A program made the position numbers and the translations under genes. A stretch of 64,000 nucleotides of DNA from Bacillota bacterium. Lineage in GTDB: Bacteria; Bacillota; Clostridia; Christensenellales; SZUA-584. Position 1 is the stretch's first letter. Every line of letters begins with the position of its first letter. The stretch is from the NCBI GenBank assembly GCA_023410475.1, contig JAEYPS010000014.1, positions 1-64,000 on the forward strand, in the 5' to 3' direction. The notes below the pieces were generated by a model. That model made no database searches. It was not told the origin of the DNA and saw only the letters and a program-made list of their open reading frames with translations. Shown piece after piece: positions 24,286-32,596 of the stretch.

Positions 24286-25327
24286 CCCTCTTAAACTGTC
24301 TTACAATGACCTGCTTCAACGCTTCTCTTTGTCCCTTCGACGTGACTATAGTCATCATCAATCCAAGGAACACAATGACGTCGGACATCAGGTTCTGCCA
24401 GTATGATGTGGCTATAAATCCCGGAATCAATCCCGGCAATACCTTTGTGAAGAAAAAGAATGCCGCGTTTTGTATGAGCACAAGGAATCCGGCGCCGAAC
24501 AGCGCACAGCTGAGCGAGCCCCATCCGCCGAATCCGAGCCCTCCTATTATGCACGCCGCCAGCGAGCGCAATCCGTAATCCTCGGCCTGCAGAGGGTTGC
24601 CCGAAGCAGTCATGAGCGTAAGGCATATGCCTCCTATACCAACGATAACGCCTTTGATAAGGAACGATTTTATCTTGGTGGCTGTGGGGTTTATGCCTGC
24701 CGCGAAGGCGTTGCGCGGATTAATGCCCACGGCGTAGATATGCTTTCCGAACCGCGTTCGCTTCAGGTATAGCCAGAATAAAAACACAGCCAGTATTATC
24801 AGCGCCGATACCGGTATCACACCTCCAAGCAGCGAATCATAGGCCTTGTAAATCTCGGTAGGCACTTTGCCCTGCGGAGAGCTCATTATCATAACATTAA
24901 CGCCTTTTATTATGTAAATGAGAGAAAAACTCGCAAGCAGTTCGGGCAGCCTCAGCACCGCTACAAGGAACGAGCATAAAGCGGATACGGCTACCGCCGC
25001 CAGTATGCCTAAAAGCCATCCCGCGTATATGGGCACTCCCCATTCCTGAGGCACCATTATTGCAATAACATTTACAAGAGCGAGCTGTATTCCTATGGAA
25101 ATGTCGAGTGTTCCCGAAATAAGCAGCAACCCCTGCGCCATCGCTACAAGTATCAACGGAGCGTTTTTGGAGAATATGGTATTCAGGCTTTTTAAACTGA
25201 AGAAATCGAATCCCTGAGTTATTACGCTGAGTATTACTGCAAAGAGAAACAGCACGAACCCCGTAAATGCGGGAGTGCGCCTGAATCGTTTAAAGGAATT
25301 TGAAAAGTTAACCAACGTGTCATTCAT
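24266..25327 (-). CDS. Ribose-type ABC importer, permease 1
   Basis: An RbsC-type permease of 353 aa with about nine membrane helices. Family blocks include LLISGTLDISIGIQLALVNV near residue 67, LRLPELLASFSLIYIIKG near 125 and the coupling loop GKHIYAVGINPRNAFAAGIN near 195. Its start overlaps the stop of the ATPase gene (ATGA), indicating tight translational coupling. Two different permeases side by side indicate a heterodimeric channel, as in AI-2, rhamnose or autoinducer-type importers, rather than the RbsC homodimer. Confidence 0.92.
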   Translation of the reverse strand: MNDTLVNFSNSFKRFRRTPAFTGFVLFLFAVILSVITQGFDFFSLKSLNTIFSKNAPLILVAMAQGLLLISGTLDISIGIQLALVNVIAIMVPQEWGVPIYAGWLLGILAAVAVSALCSFLVAVLRLPELLASFSLIYIIKGVNVMIMSSPQGKVPTEIYKAYDSLLGGVIPVSALIILAVFLFWLYLKRTRFGKHIYAVGINPRNAFAAGINPTATKIKSFLIKGVIVGIGGICLTLMTASGNPLQAEDYGLRSLAACIIGGLGFGGWGSLSCALFGAGFLVLIQNAAFFFFTKVLPGLIPGFIATSYWQNLMSDVIVFLGLMMTIVTSKGQREALKQVIVRQFKRGEKCVK

Positions 25328-26853
25328 GCCAGTTTCTCCTCCTTCTCGGTTGACTTGTGCGTAGTCGTCATTCCCATCTGAGCGGCTACGAGGCGCTCTA
25401 GCGTCTTGCTGGTGCCCGAGAGCACCCCGCTTACCTTGCCTTCATAAAACACATAGATACGGTCGGCTATCGCCAGCAGTTCCTCATTCTCGCTCGAAGA
25501 GTAGACTATAGTCATATCTCCCTTTCTCGCGCACTCGCGAAGTATGTTGTGTATCTCCTCGCGCGAGTGTATGTCTACGCCCTTAGTCGGGTCATCAAGC
25601 AGCAGCAGATCGGGGTTCATCGCTATCCATCTGGCGACTACGAGCTTTTGCTGGTTGCCGCCCGAGAGCGAACTCGCGGCATGCTTTATCGCTCCTACCT
25701 TTATGTTGTATTTGTCTATAGCGTTCTGCGCGAAATTTCTCATCTCTTTACCGCTTATATATCTGAAGAGATGGCCTTTCGTCGTCTTTCCGGCATATAT
25801 GTTTTCGCCTACCGAGCGGACGGCAAATATAGCTTCTTTATTGCGGTCTCCCGATATAAATCCCATACCTTTTCTTACGGCTTCCGAAGGGGCTTTAAAC
25901 TTTGCCTTCTTGCCTTTGAACTTAATTGTTCCTCCTTCAATTGGAGTCTCTCCCAGCACGGCGCGTATAAACTCAGGCTGGCCCTGCCCTTCAAGCCCGG
26001 CAATGCCTATGATCTCTCCCTTATATGCCTTAAACGATATATCCTTGACCTTTGGGAATATCTCCATGTTTTCAACTTCAAGCACAGGCTCTCCGCTTAC
26101 CTCATGCTGTTCTTCGGCAGAATGGGCATTAGTATCAGGCTTCTTTCCGGTCATGTTATAGACTATATCGTTAAGCGTCAGATCCTTAGCGCTGAATTCC
26201 GCGACCGTCTCTCCGCTTCGCATGATATTGACATTATCGCAGATCTCAAAAACCTCATTTATCCTGTGTGTAACAAATACTATGGCTACGCCCTGGCTCT
26301 TCAGCTCTTTGAGTATATTGAACAATACCGGTATCTCGTTATGATGCAGCGGCGCCGTGACCTCGTCAAGAAGCAGCAGCCTCGGCTTTAAATAAACGGC
26401 TTTTGCGACTTCAACAAGGCTCTGAGTAGAAGGCACGAGGGTAGTTACGTAAGCATTGAGGTCGCAGTCTATATTGAATTTTCCGAGCAGTTCTTTGACA
26501 TCATTGACGCTCTTTTTGCGGTCTATCATACCGAATTTGCCTTTTGGCTCATTTCCCAGAACGATATTGTCTATCACGCTCATCGTGGGCGCAAGGCTCA
26601 GGTCCTGAAAAGCCGTGGCAACCCCAAGCTTATGCGAATCCTGACTTGAGTTAATGCTGACAGGCTTTCCGTCAAACAATATCTCACCTGCGTTGGGCTT
26701 TACAAGCCCTGCCAGTATTTTTACCATTGTTGACTTGCCGGATCCATTGGAACCTAGCAATGCTGTTATCTCTCCCGGCTTTACTGTAAGCGAAGCCCCT
26801 TTGAGAGCTACAACTGCGTCGAACCTTTTTTCAATTCTACGCATCTCAAACAA
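25324..26853 (-). CDS. Ribose-type ABC importer, twin ATP-binding subunit
   Basis: An RbsA/MglA-type ATPase of 509 aa that powers sugar uptake. Domain 1 has Walker A GSNGSGKST near residue 35 and the Walker B LLLLDEVTAPLH. Domain 2 has a degenerate Walker A (GLEGQGQPE), the signature LSGGNQQKLVVARW and LLLDDPTKGVD. Degeneracy of the second P-loop is normal in this family. The start is TTG at 26853, behind GGAGGTGA. It is the first gene of the importer operon, preceded by two possible promoters and an operator-like palindrome at 26886. Confidence 0.92.
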   Translation of the reverse strand: MFEMRRIEKRFDAVVALKGASLTVKPGEITALLGSNGSGKSTMVKILAGLVKPNAGEILFDGKPVSINSSQDSHKLGVATAFQDLSLAPTMSVIDNIVLGNEPKGKFGMIDRKKSVNDVKELLGKFNIDCDLNAYVTTLVPSTQSLVEVAKAVYLKPRLLLLDEVTAPLHHNEIPVLFNILKELKSQGVAIVFVTHRINEVFEICDNVNIMRSGETVAEFSAKDLTLNDIVYNMTGKKPDTNAHSAEEQHEVSGEPVLEVENMEIFPKVKDISFKAYKGEIIGIAGLEGQGQPEFIRAVLGETPIEGGTIKFKGKKAKFKAPSEAVRKGMGFISGDRNKEAIFAVRSVGENIYAGKTTKGHLFRYISGKEMRNFAQNAIDKYNIKVGAIKHAASSLSGGNQQKLVVARWIAMNPDLLLLDDPTKGVDIHSREEIHNILRECARKGDMTIVYSSSENEELLAIADRIYVFYEGKVSGVLSGTSKTLERLVAAQMGMTTTHKSTEKEEKLA

Positions 26854-26885
26854 AATCAGTCACCTCCACATTTATTATATAAAAA

Positions 26886-26896
26886 TGGTATAACCC
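26886..26896. promoter_or_regulatory. GntR-type operator copy before the ABC importer
   Basis: TGGTATAACCC: the TGGT-ATA-ACC core shared with the other sites, with one outer mismatch. A leftward TATAAT lies at 26874-26879, immediately downstream of it. Confidence 0.55.
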
Positions 26897-26951
26897 GTTG
26901 ATAGTACACAGAGCTTTATATTGTTTATTCTGTTAAAGTCCATTCTCCGGA

Positions 26952-26980
26952 ATTATACCATATAACAGCTGCTGCACCAA
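26952..26980 (-). promoter_or_regulatory. Probable promoter of the ABC importer operon
   Basis: Leftward TTGGTG (26975-26980), 17-base spacer and TATAAT (26952-26957). The -35 is weak. Transcription would cross the operator at 26886 before the TTG start at 26853. Confidence 0.5.
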
Positions 26981-26982
26981 TA

Positions 26983-27039
26983 GCGGTGATGCCCTGACAA
27001 AACAAATTTTTATGCTGTTTCTCTGTATTTTGTCACCGC
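26983..27039 (-). other. Nested inverted repeats between the GRE and importer genes
   Basis: GCGGTGA (26983-26989) can pair with TCACCGC (27033-27039), while TGACAAAA (26995-27002) can pair with TTTTGTCA (27028-27035). The two stems share the TCA at 27033-27035, so they compete. No U-tract typical of an intrinsic terminator follows on the leftward strand. Confidence 0.4.
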
Positions 27040-27128
27040 ATAACGCCATACTTGCCAACACAGGTATATACCTTTAACGCTTGCCGGACTCTGACAATGC
27101 ATATAGGTTATGCGCTCCGATCCCCCGA

Positions 27129-29282
27129 TCAAAACCCTTCCAGAAACCTGTCCACGACGAGCTGCCTGAATTCCGGCGACAGTGATACAAAATATGCCGT
27201 GAACCCCGTGACGCGCACCACAAGGTCTGGATACTCGTCCGGGTTACTGTTCGCCGCAAGCAGTTTTTTGCCGTCAAGCACGTTTATATTTATCAGCGTG
27301 CCTCCCATGTCAAAATGGGTCTTTATAAGCCGGAGCACACGCTTTACTCCGCCCTCTTCAACAGACATCTTAGGATCGAACTCAAGCTGCAGCGGAGCGC
27401 TGTTGCCGTAGCCCGGCTGCGCCATCGCTATACCGGTGGCCTGAGCGGTGGTCGCGCCGTCCCTGCGAAAGCCGGGATTGGGGTTAGCCCCGTGAGAAAC
27501 GGGCTTTCCTGCTCTGCGTCCGTTGGGCGTCGCTCCTACGGTCTTGCCGAGCACTATAGTATTGCTCCACGAGAACCATCCGGGTACGAACCTTCTGCCC
27601 TTAGGCATAGGCTGGTTGTGCACTATGTCAGAAAACGTTTCTGTAAGCCACTTTGCCCACTCGTCGCCCAGAGAGCCCCCCTGGCAGTATCGCTCTGAGC
27701 TTTGCAGCATGAGCCTCAGTCGCTCTCCCTGCACTCCTTCAAAGTCGGTTTTAAGCGCGCTGGTAACCTCTTCCCACGTGGTGCGTTTCTCCAGTTCTAT
27801 CCTTTGCCTCAGCGCCGCGAACGAATCCGCCACAACGGCAAGGCCCGCTCCGTCAAGGCCTATTGTTCCCAGTCTCGGGCACTGCGTAATATCGAGCCCC
27901 TTCTCTATGGTGTCGTACATCATAAGGTTAATAACAAGCTCGGGGAGCATCTTGTGCTGGTGCTCAAGGTGAAAATTTACCCCATGGGCAACCGTTTCCA
28001 CGGCTATCTTGAGGTGCTTTTTAAAAACCTCTTTAAGCTTCTGCGTCGACGGCTCGCCCGAGTCCATCATGTCGTAATAAGAGACCTCAAATATCTTTGC
28101 AAGATTCACTTTCAGGCAGTCGTTCATCGGGAATTCGGCTCCCGGTGCCGCTACCCAGTTGCAGCCAACAGCTATACGGCTTCTCGCGGTCTTCTCGTCA
28201 TAGCCGTTTTTCATATAGCCTCTTACAAGTGACAAGTCTCCGCAGAACCTCGGCCATCCGTTCCCGTCTATGAAGAGATACTCTACCGCTTTCTCAAGAT
28301 ACGCTTCGTCAACGTTTGGGTGAACCCGCACCGTAAGATTAGCGGAGGCATTGAGCATATGGGCGGCTTCGAGCACCAACCAGCTTAACCTGCACGTCTG
28401 GTCACGGCCCTCGTCGTCAACCCCCGAAAGCTGATAATAGTGCGTTTCCACAAGCAAAAGGTTGGCCAGTATAAACCGCGCGATATTGTCGTCGATAGTT
28501 CCCTGAGCTATGTCATTTTCATAATACGGGGTGAGTATGACGTCGAGCTGGCAGCCCGCGCCGTCCCTGTCGTATATGCGTGTTACAATGTTGTACCACG
28601 CTATCCACTGGCAAGCCTCGAGAAATGTCTTCGGAGGCTCGTTTATGATATTGCGGTTCGCTTCGAGCATCATCCCCAGCGTCTGTGACAGCTCAGGCCG
28701 CGTTTCTTCGTTTATCCGCTTCTCTATATCGTCGATATGCCTTTGGATGAACCGCTGTATAGCGATCACTGCCGTTTCTTCGGCATCATAGAACTCCCGC
28801 GCGTCGGGGTTGAGATTGCGGTATTTTCGTATCTTCTCAAGCAGGCCGCCAAAACCAAGTTTGAGCCCGATACTAAAATCCGGGGCGCAATGCGAATCCG
28901 AGCCTATGCCGTGCACGATATCGTATTTCTTGTGGACAGTCTTCAAATGGTCGTACGGAAACCTTTTCTCGTCCCAGACGCCCGCCCTCATCCTGTACTC
29001 GGTAAGCATCTTGCGCCAGCGTCCGCAGAGTATCTCAAGCGGATCTACATAGACGGGATGCGCGTCGAGCAATGCAGCGAAGTTCTCGGCGCACGCCGCG
29101 TATCCGTGTATGCCTCCGTCCGGGAAATTGGGCTTCGGGGTAAATGAAAAATCATCGGGAACAGGCACCGTGCCGTAGTCGTCGGCGTCCATATAGCCCT
29201 GCTGCTCCCTCTTTTTTAATGTGTGCTGTATCTTCTTTTCACGAAGCATCTGCATACGCCGCTCAAACGTTAACGCTTCCAT
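27129..29282 (-). CDS. Glycyl radical enzyme of unassigned subfamily
   Basis: A PFL/dehydratase-type glycyl radical enzyme (717 aa from the ATG at 29282). An oxygen-sensitive glycyl radical near the C-terminus makes a thiyl radical that breaks a bond in the substrate. The glycyl loop reads VRVTGFTAYF with G693. The active-site loop is AVGCNWVAAPG with C374. In known diol, choline and hydroxyproline dehydratases the Cys is followed by Val-Glu; here it is Asn-Trp, so the usual Glu base is missing. The activase gene lies just upstream. I chose the ATG over the GTG at 29294 because GAGG lies between them. Sugar transport and oxidation genes around it suggest a carbohydrate substrate. Confidence 0.9.
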   Translation of the reverse strand: MEALTFERRMQMLREKKIQHTLKKREQQGYMDADDYGTVPVPDDFSFTPKPNFPDGGIHGYAACAENFAALLDAHPVYVDPLEILCGRWRKMLTEYRMRAGVWDEKRFPYDHLKTVHKKYDIVHGIGSDSHCAPDFSIGLKLGFGGLLEKIRKYRNLNPDAREFYDAEETAVIAIQRFIQRHIDDIEKRINEETRPELSQTLGMMLEANRNIINEPPKTFLEACQWIAWYNIVTRIYDRDGAGCQLDVILTPYYENDIAQGTIDDNIARFILANLLLVETHYYQLSGVDDEGRDQTCRLSWLVLEAAHMLNASANLTVRVHPNVDEAYLEKAVEYLFIDGNGWPRFCGDLSLVRGYMKNGYDEKTARSRIAVGCNWVAAPGAEFPMNDCLKVNLAKIFEVSYYDMMDSGEPSTQKLKEVFKKHLKIAVETVAHGVNFHLEHQHKMLPELVINLMMYDTIEKGLDITQCPRLGTIGLDGAGLAVVADSFAALRQRIELEKRTTWEEVTSALKTDFEGVQGERLRLMLQSSERYCQGGSLGDEWAKWLTETFSDIVHNQPMPKGRRFVPGWFSWSNTIVLGKTVGATPNGRRAGKPVSHGANPNPGFRRDGATTAQATGIAMAQPGYGNSAPLQLEFDPKMSVEEGGVKRVLRLIKTHFDMGGTLININVLDGKKLLAANSNPDEYPDLVVRVTGFTAYFVSLSPEFRQLVVDRFLEGF

Positions 29283-29313
29283 GCTAAACCTCACTGAAAG
29301 TACTTAATCTCTA

Positions 29314-30153
29314 TTATATTGCCGGCTTGCTGTACGTATGGCCGTTTATCATTACCCACACGCCGTTTTGCGCGGCCGTGTCCGCAAGCAGCTCCATCTT
29401 TGCCTTCGAGGGCGTTTCAAACGTTCTCATATTAAGCCCCAGCGCTTTTGCCTTGTCTACACCCAGCGGGTGATATGAGAGCAGTTCGTAATACTTAAGA
29501 TTGGGCAGTGTAGCAGCGAACGCAGCTATCCTGCCTATAACCTCGGGCCTGTCGTTAACATCCGGTATGACCGGGGTCCGAAGTATGGTCGCAAGTTTCA
29601 GTTCCGCCGCCTGCCAGAGGTTTTCTTTCACAAAGCCGTTGCCCATACCCGTCCATCTCTTGTGCTGCTCCGAGTCCCAAAGCTTAAGATCGGCCATAAG
29701 AAGGTCTATTCTTTCAAGCACAGGCCGCACCGTGTCAGGAGGAAAGCACAGATTGCTTTCGAGGCCTACGTTTATCCCTTTTTCCTTACACGCATCTATA
29801 AGCGCGAGCGCAAAATCCTTCTGGCAAAGAGGCTCTCCCCCCGAGATGGTTATCCCTCCGTCGTCGGCGTAATACGGCATATCCTGCTCGATGTCCTTTA
29901 AAACATCTTTAACGCTCATTTCTTTTCCGGCTGTGACCCGGGCACCCGAAAAACAGCCTTTATCGCACTGCCCGCAGCCTATGCATTTTTCGGGATACAG
30001 CATTTCCTGCGGCTCGTAAGCGATAGTTTCCGGGTTGTGGCACCACTCGCATTTGAGCTGGCACCCCTTGAAAAACACCGTTGTGCGAAGGCCCGGCCCG
30101 TCGTGCACGGAGCATCGCTGTATGTCCGCGATAATACCTTTTATGTCCGCCAT
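29314..30153 (-). CDS. Glycyl radical enzyme activase (radical SAM)
   Basis: A radical SAM protein (279 aa) that abstracts a hydrogen from the glycine of its partner GRE to install the radical. The SAM cluster cysteines are C31, C35 and C38 in KGCQLKCEWCHNP. An inserted ferredoxin-like segment has C57, C60, C63 and C67 (CIGCGQCDKGC), that is, one auxiliary 4Fe-4S cluster, whereas activases of many GRE dehydratases carry two. The SAM-binding GGITISGGEPL block is present. The ATG overlaps the stop of the upstream dehydrogenase (TGATG). It sits 31 bases before the GRE gene, fixing the pair. Confidence 0.93.
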   Translation of the reverse strand: MADIKGIIADIQRCSVHDGPGLRTTVFFKGCQLKCEWCHNPETIAYEPQEMLYPEKCIGCGQCDKGCFSGARVTAGKEMSVKDVLKDIEQDMPYYADDGGITISGGEPLCQKDFALALIDACKEKGINVGLESNLCFPPDTVRPVLERIDLLMADLKLWDSEQHKRWTGMGNGFVKENLWQAAELKLATILRTPVIPDVNDRPEVIGRIAAFAATLPNLKYYELLSYHPLGVDKAKALGLNMRTFETPSKAKMELLADTAAQNGVWVMINGHTYSKPAI

Positions 30154-31280
30154 CAGCCTATCTCCCAGCCGGCATCCCTTATGACTTCGAGCTTCCCGCT
30201 TACAGCCGAGCGCACTCCGGCGTCGAGTATCGCGAGCACCTCGATGTTTTCATCTATGTCCAAAAAGCTCGGCAGAGGCTCTCCCGTTTCAAGATGATGG
30301 GAGACCGCGGCGGTAACATTGCGCCTGTGCGGAAGCGGCATCAGCGGTGGCAAAGACGTTTCGTTTCCGTAAAAATCGTTTATCTTGACTACGACGCCGC
30401 CCTCCTCTGTCACACAGTATGCCCTGCCTTCCGAGCCGAAAAGCTCAGGGCCCATAGGAGCGGCACCAGCCGGAACCGTCCACGAGCCTTCTATAACCGC
30501 GAGACAGTCGGGATAGCTTACGAGCATAGCCGCGTTGTCATCAGCGTCGGCCCATTGGCTGTTCGTGTTGCAGCGCATACCCATTACCGCGGTGGCTTTG
30601 CGACCGATGAGCCAGTTGCACGACATTGCGCCGTAACAGCAAAAATCGAGCATTGCCCCGCCGCCGACGCTAGAATTGTGCCACCATGTGCCTGCCTTTT
30701 CCTCGGGCGTCGTCTTGTCGGACGTCTCTTCAACCCTTGGGTGGCGCACGCCTCGTCCAAGCGGCCCCGGGTGACCTACTAGCTGGCGCATTTTCAGCAG
30801 CTTTCCTATACGCCCCTCGTCGAGTATCTGCTTATACTGCTCCATAAAAGGCATCCACGCGAGAGGCCAGTTGACGAGCAGTTTACCTCCCGTCTGTTTC
30901 GCCGTGCGGTACATCTTGAGACCCTCTGAAAGGCCCGTCGCCATGGGTTTTTCCATGCTCGTGACTATACCGCGCTTCACGCATTCGGCAAACACCTCGA
31001 CGTGCAGCGGAGTCTCCGTTGTAACAAACGCCACGTCGGGCTTTACTTCATCAAGCATGCTTATATAATCCGGGTAAAAGGGAACGCCGACTCGCTTCGT
31101 TATATAGTCGAGATTCCATTTGCGCGTAAACGGCGCGCTGCCCGGATGCTCTTTTATAAGCGGCTCGGTATCCGCTATACCTTTAAGGTCTATCTGCGGG
31201 TTGTCCCTGCAGTCCCAAGCCATATACAGCGAGTGCATATGCGCCGCTCCGATTATGACTGCCTTAAAAATCTTAGCCAT
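30153..31280 (-). CDS. Gfo/Idh/MocA family oxidoreductase
   Basis: An NAD(P)-dependent sugar or polyol dehydrogenase of 375 aa. The N-terminal Rossmann domain starts FKAVIIGAAHMHSLYM, a variant of the usual GxGxxG, and the catalytic-lysine motif MEKPMA lies at 109-114. The C-terminal alpha/beta domain includes SSVGGGAMLDFCCYGAM, where the typical GG-LLD-GVH reads differently. It belongs to the GRE operon. In puerarin-type deglycosylation systems, such dehydrogenases oxidise C3 of a glycoside and a TIM-barrel partner then cleaves it; the same gene types are present here, but the substrate is unknown. Confidence 0.88.
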   Translation of the reverse strand: MAKIFKAVIIGAAHMHSLYMAWDCRDNPQIDLKGIADTEPLIKEHPGSAPFTRKWNLDYITKRVGVPFYPDYISMLDEVKPDVAFVTTETPLHVEVFAECVKRGIVTSMEKPMATGLSEGLKMYRTAKQTGGKLLVNWPLAWMPFMEQYKQILDEGRIGKLLKMRQLVGHPGPLGRGVRHPRVEETSDKTTPEEKAGTWWHNSSVGGGAMLDFCCYGAMSCNWLIGRKATAVMGMRCNTNSQWADADDNAAMLVSYPDCLAVIEGSWTVPAGAAPMGPELFGSEGRAYCVTEEGGVVVKINDFYGNETSLPPLMPLPHRRNVTAAVSHHLETGEPLPSFLDIDENIEVLAILDAGVRSAVSGKLEVIRDAGWEIG

Positions 31281-31293
31281 ACTGTGCCTCTCC

Positions 31294-32412
31294 CTATTTC
31301 ACGACTTCTTCGGCGCGCACCTCACGCCCTTCTTTTGCGGATATGTAGAAGGCGTCGATAATCGCGGCAACATTCAGCGTCTCCTCTGGCTGAACGGGCA
31401 GTGTACCGCCGCCCAGCAGGTAGTTAACGGCGTCCTCCATCAAATAATAATGTCCCGAGAAATCTTTGCCCTCATATTTTCCCTGTTTGAATATTCTAGG
31501 CTTAATGTCTGCCTGATAGCGGCCCATAGTTGAGTATATTTCCATTTTGGGTATCGCAAGGCCAGCCTTGCTTCCCGCGATGCTCATGTTGAATTCGTTA
31601 GGAAGATTTACCGCCCAGGATATCTTGAAGTTAACTCTTATACCTCCGGCAAGCCGTATGGAACCCGCGGCAAACTCTTCGACCTCAAATTCCTCAGGCG
31701 AAAACTCTCGCGCGTTGAAAACTCCCGCAGGAGCTCCGCTTTCGGCGAGGCTCGTAACGATGTTGCTTTCGCTGCTGCCGATATATGAAGCCGTGCTTCC
31801 GCTTATCGCCTCAAAAGCCGGATTGCCCATTATCCACAGCAGAGAGTCAATCATATGAACGCCGAGATCGCAGAACGCCCCTCCGCCGTTTGTTTCAAGA
31901 AGGTGGAATGTTCCCCACTTGGGAATGCCCCTGCGCCTGATAAGGTTTACCTCTGAGTAATACAGCTTGCCGAAGTCACCCGCGTCGGCGAGTTCTCTCG
32001 CCACGCTGAACTCATCCATATAGCGCAGCGTCTGACACGCGAACAGCAGCCTTCCCTTCTGTTTCGCGAGATCAAACAGCTCTTTTGTATCCTTGTATGT
32101 CAAGGCCAGAGGTTTTTCGCACGCAACGTTAGCTCCGAGCTCAAGCGCCATCGCCGCAAGATACTTATGTGAAGCATTAGGCGTGCATACCGATACCAGA
32201 TCCGGTCTTAACTCCTCCAGCATCTTCTTTGCGTCTTTATAGTAGTGAGGAATGCCGAAGCGCTCGGCAGTCGCCTTAGCTACCGCTTCGTTCATATCGC
32301 ATACGGCCAGAAGCTCGACCTTGTCTTTAAGATTTAAATACGCCGGGATATGCGCCTTGTTTGCTATCATTCCTGCGCTTATAACTGCAGCCGTGAGCTT
32401 ATTATCCTTCAT
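31294..32412 (-). CDS. Gfo/Idh/MocA family oxidoreductase
   Basis: A second sugar dehydrogenase-type enzyme of the GRE operon (372 aa). The N-terminal Rossmann segment is TAAVISAGMIANKAHIPAY, EKPLAL holds the conserved lysine (99-104), and GGGAFCDLGVHMIDSLLW carries the canonical Asp/His positions of the family. I chose the ATG at 32412, which follows GGAGGAGAGG; an upstream extension to 32487 lacks a ribosome binding site. It starts 13 bases before the other dehydrogenase gene. It resembles classical inositol or glucose-fructose oxidoreductases more closely than its neighbour, so the two probably act on different positions or intermediates. Confidence 0.88.
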   Translation of the reverse strand: MKDNKLTAAVISAGMIANKAHIPAYLNLKDKVELLAVCDMNEAVAKATAERFGIPHYYKDAKKMLEELRPDLVSVCTPNASHKYLAAMALELGANVACEKPLALTYKDTKELFDLAKQKGRLLFACQTLRYMDEFSVARELADAGDFGKLYYSEVNLIRRRGIPKWGTFHLLETNGGGAFCDLGVHMIDSLLWIMGNPAFEAISGSTASYIGSSESNIVTSLAESGAPAGVFNAREFSPEEFEVEEFAAGSIRLAGGIRVNFKISWAVNLPNEFNMSIAGSKAGLAIPKMEIYSTMGRYQADIKPRIFKQGKYEGKDFSGHYYLMEDAVNYLLGGGTLPVQPEETLNVAAIIDAFYISAKEGREVRAEEVVK

Positions 32413-32540
32413 TTTTCCTCTCCTCCAATATAGTAGATCTATTGCCGACGTTCCTTGTTGCCCTGTTAGCTTAAGCCTTGCGGGCATTCGTATATCGGCC
32501 CTAAAACATCATCGCTATTTTGGGTTCTCCGTATATATGC

Positions 32541-32569
32541 GCTCGGTCAGCGAGATTCGCTGACCGAGC
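32541..32569. repeat. Perfect 13-bp intercistronic hairpin after the binding-protein gene
   Basis: GCTCGGTCAGCGA-GAT-TCGCTGACCGAGC, a perfect stem 28 bases after the stop of the binding-protein gene and about 130 bases before the next start. No T run follows on the leftward strand, so it probably blocks 3' exonucleases and raises binding-protein mRNA over downstream genes rather than ending transcription. Confidence 0.75.
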
Positions 32570-32596
32570 TTTGCCGTTGCTTATTTGCTTATTGTA

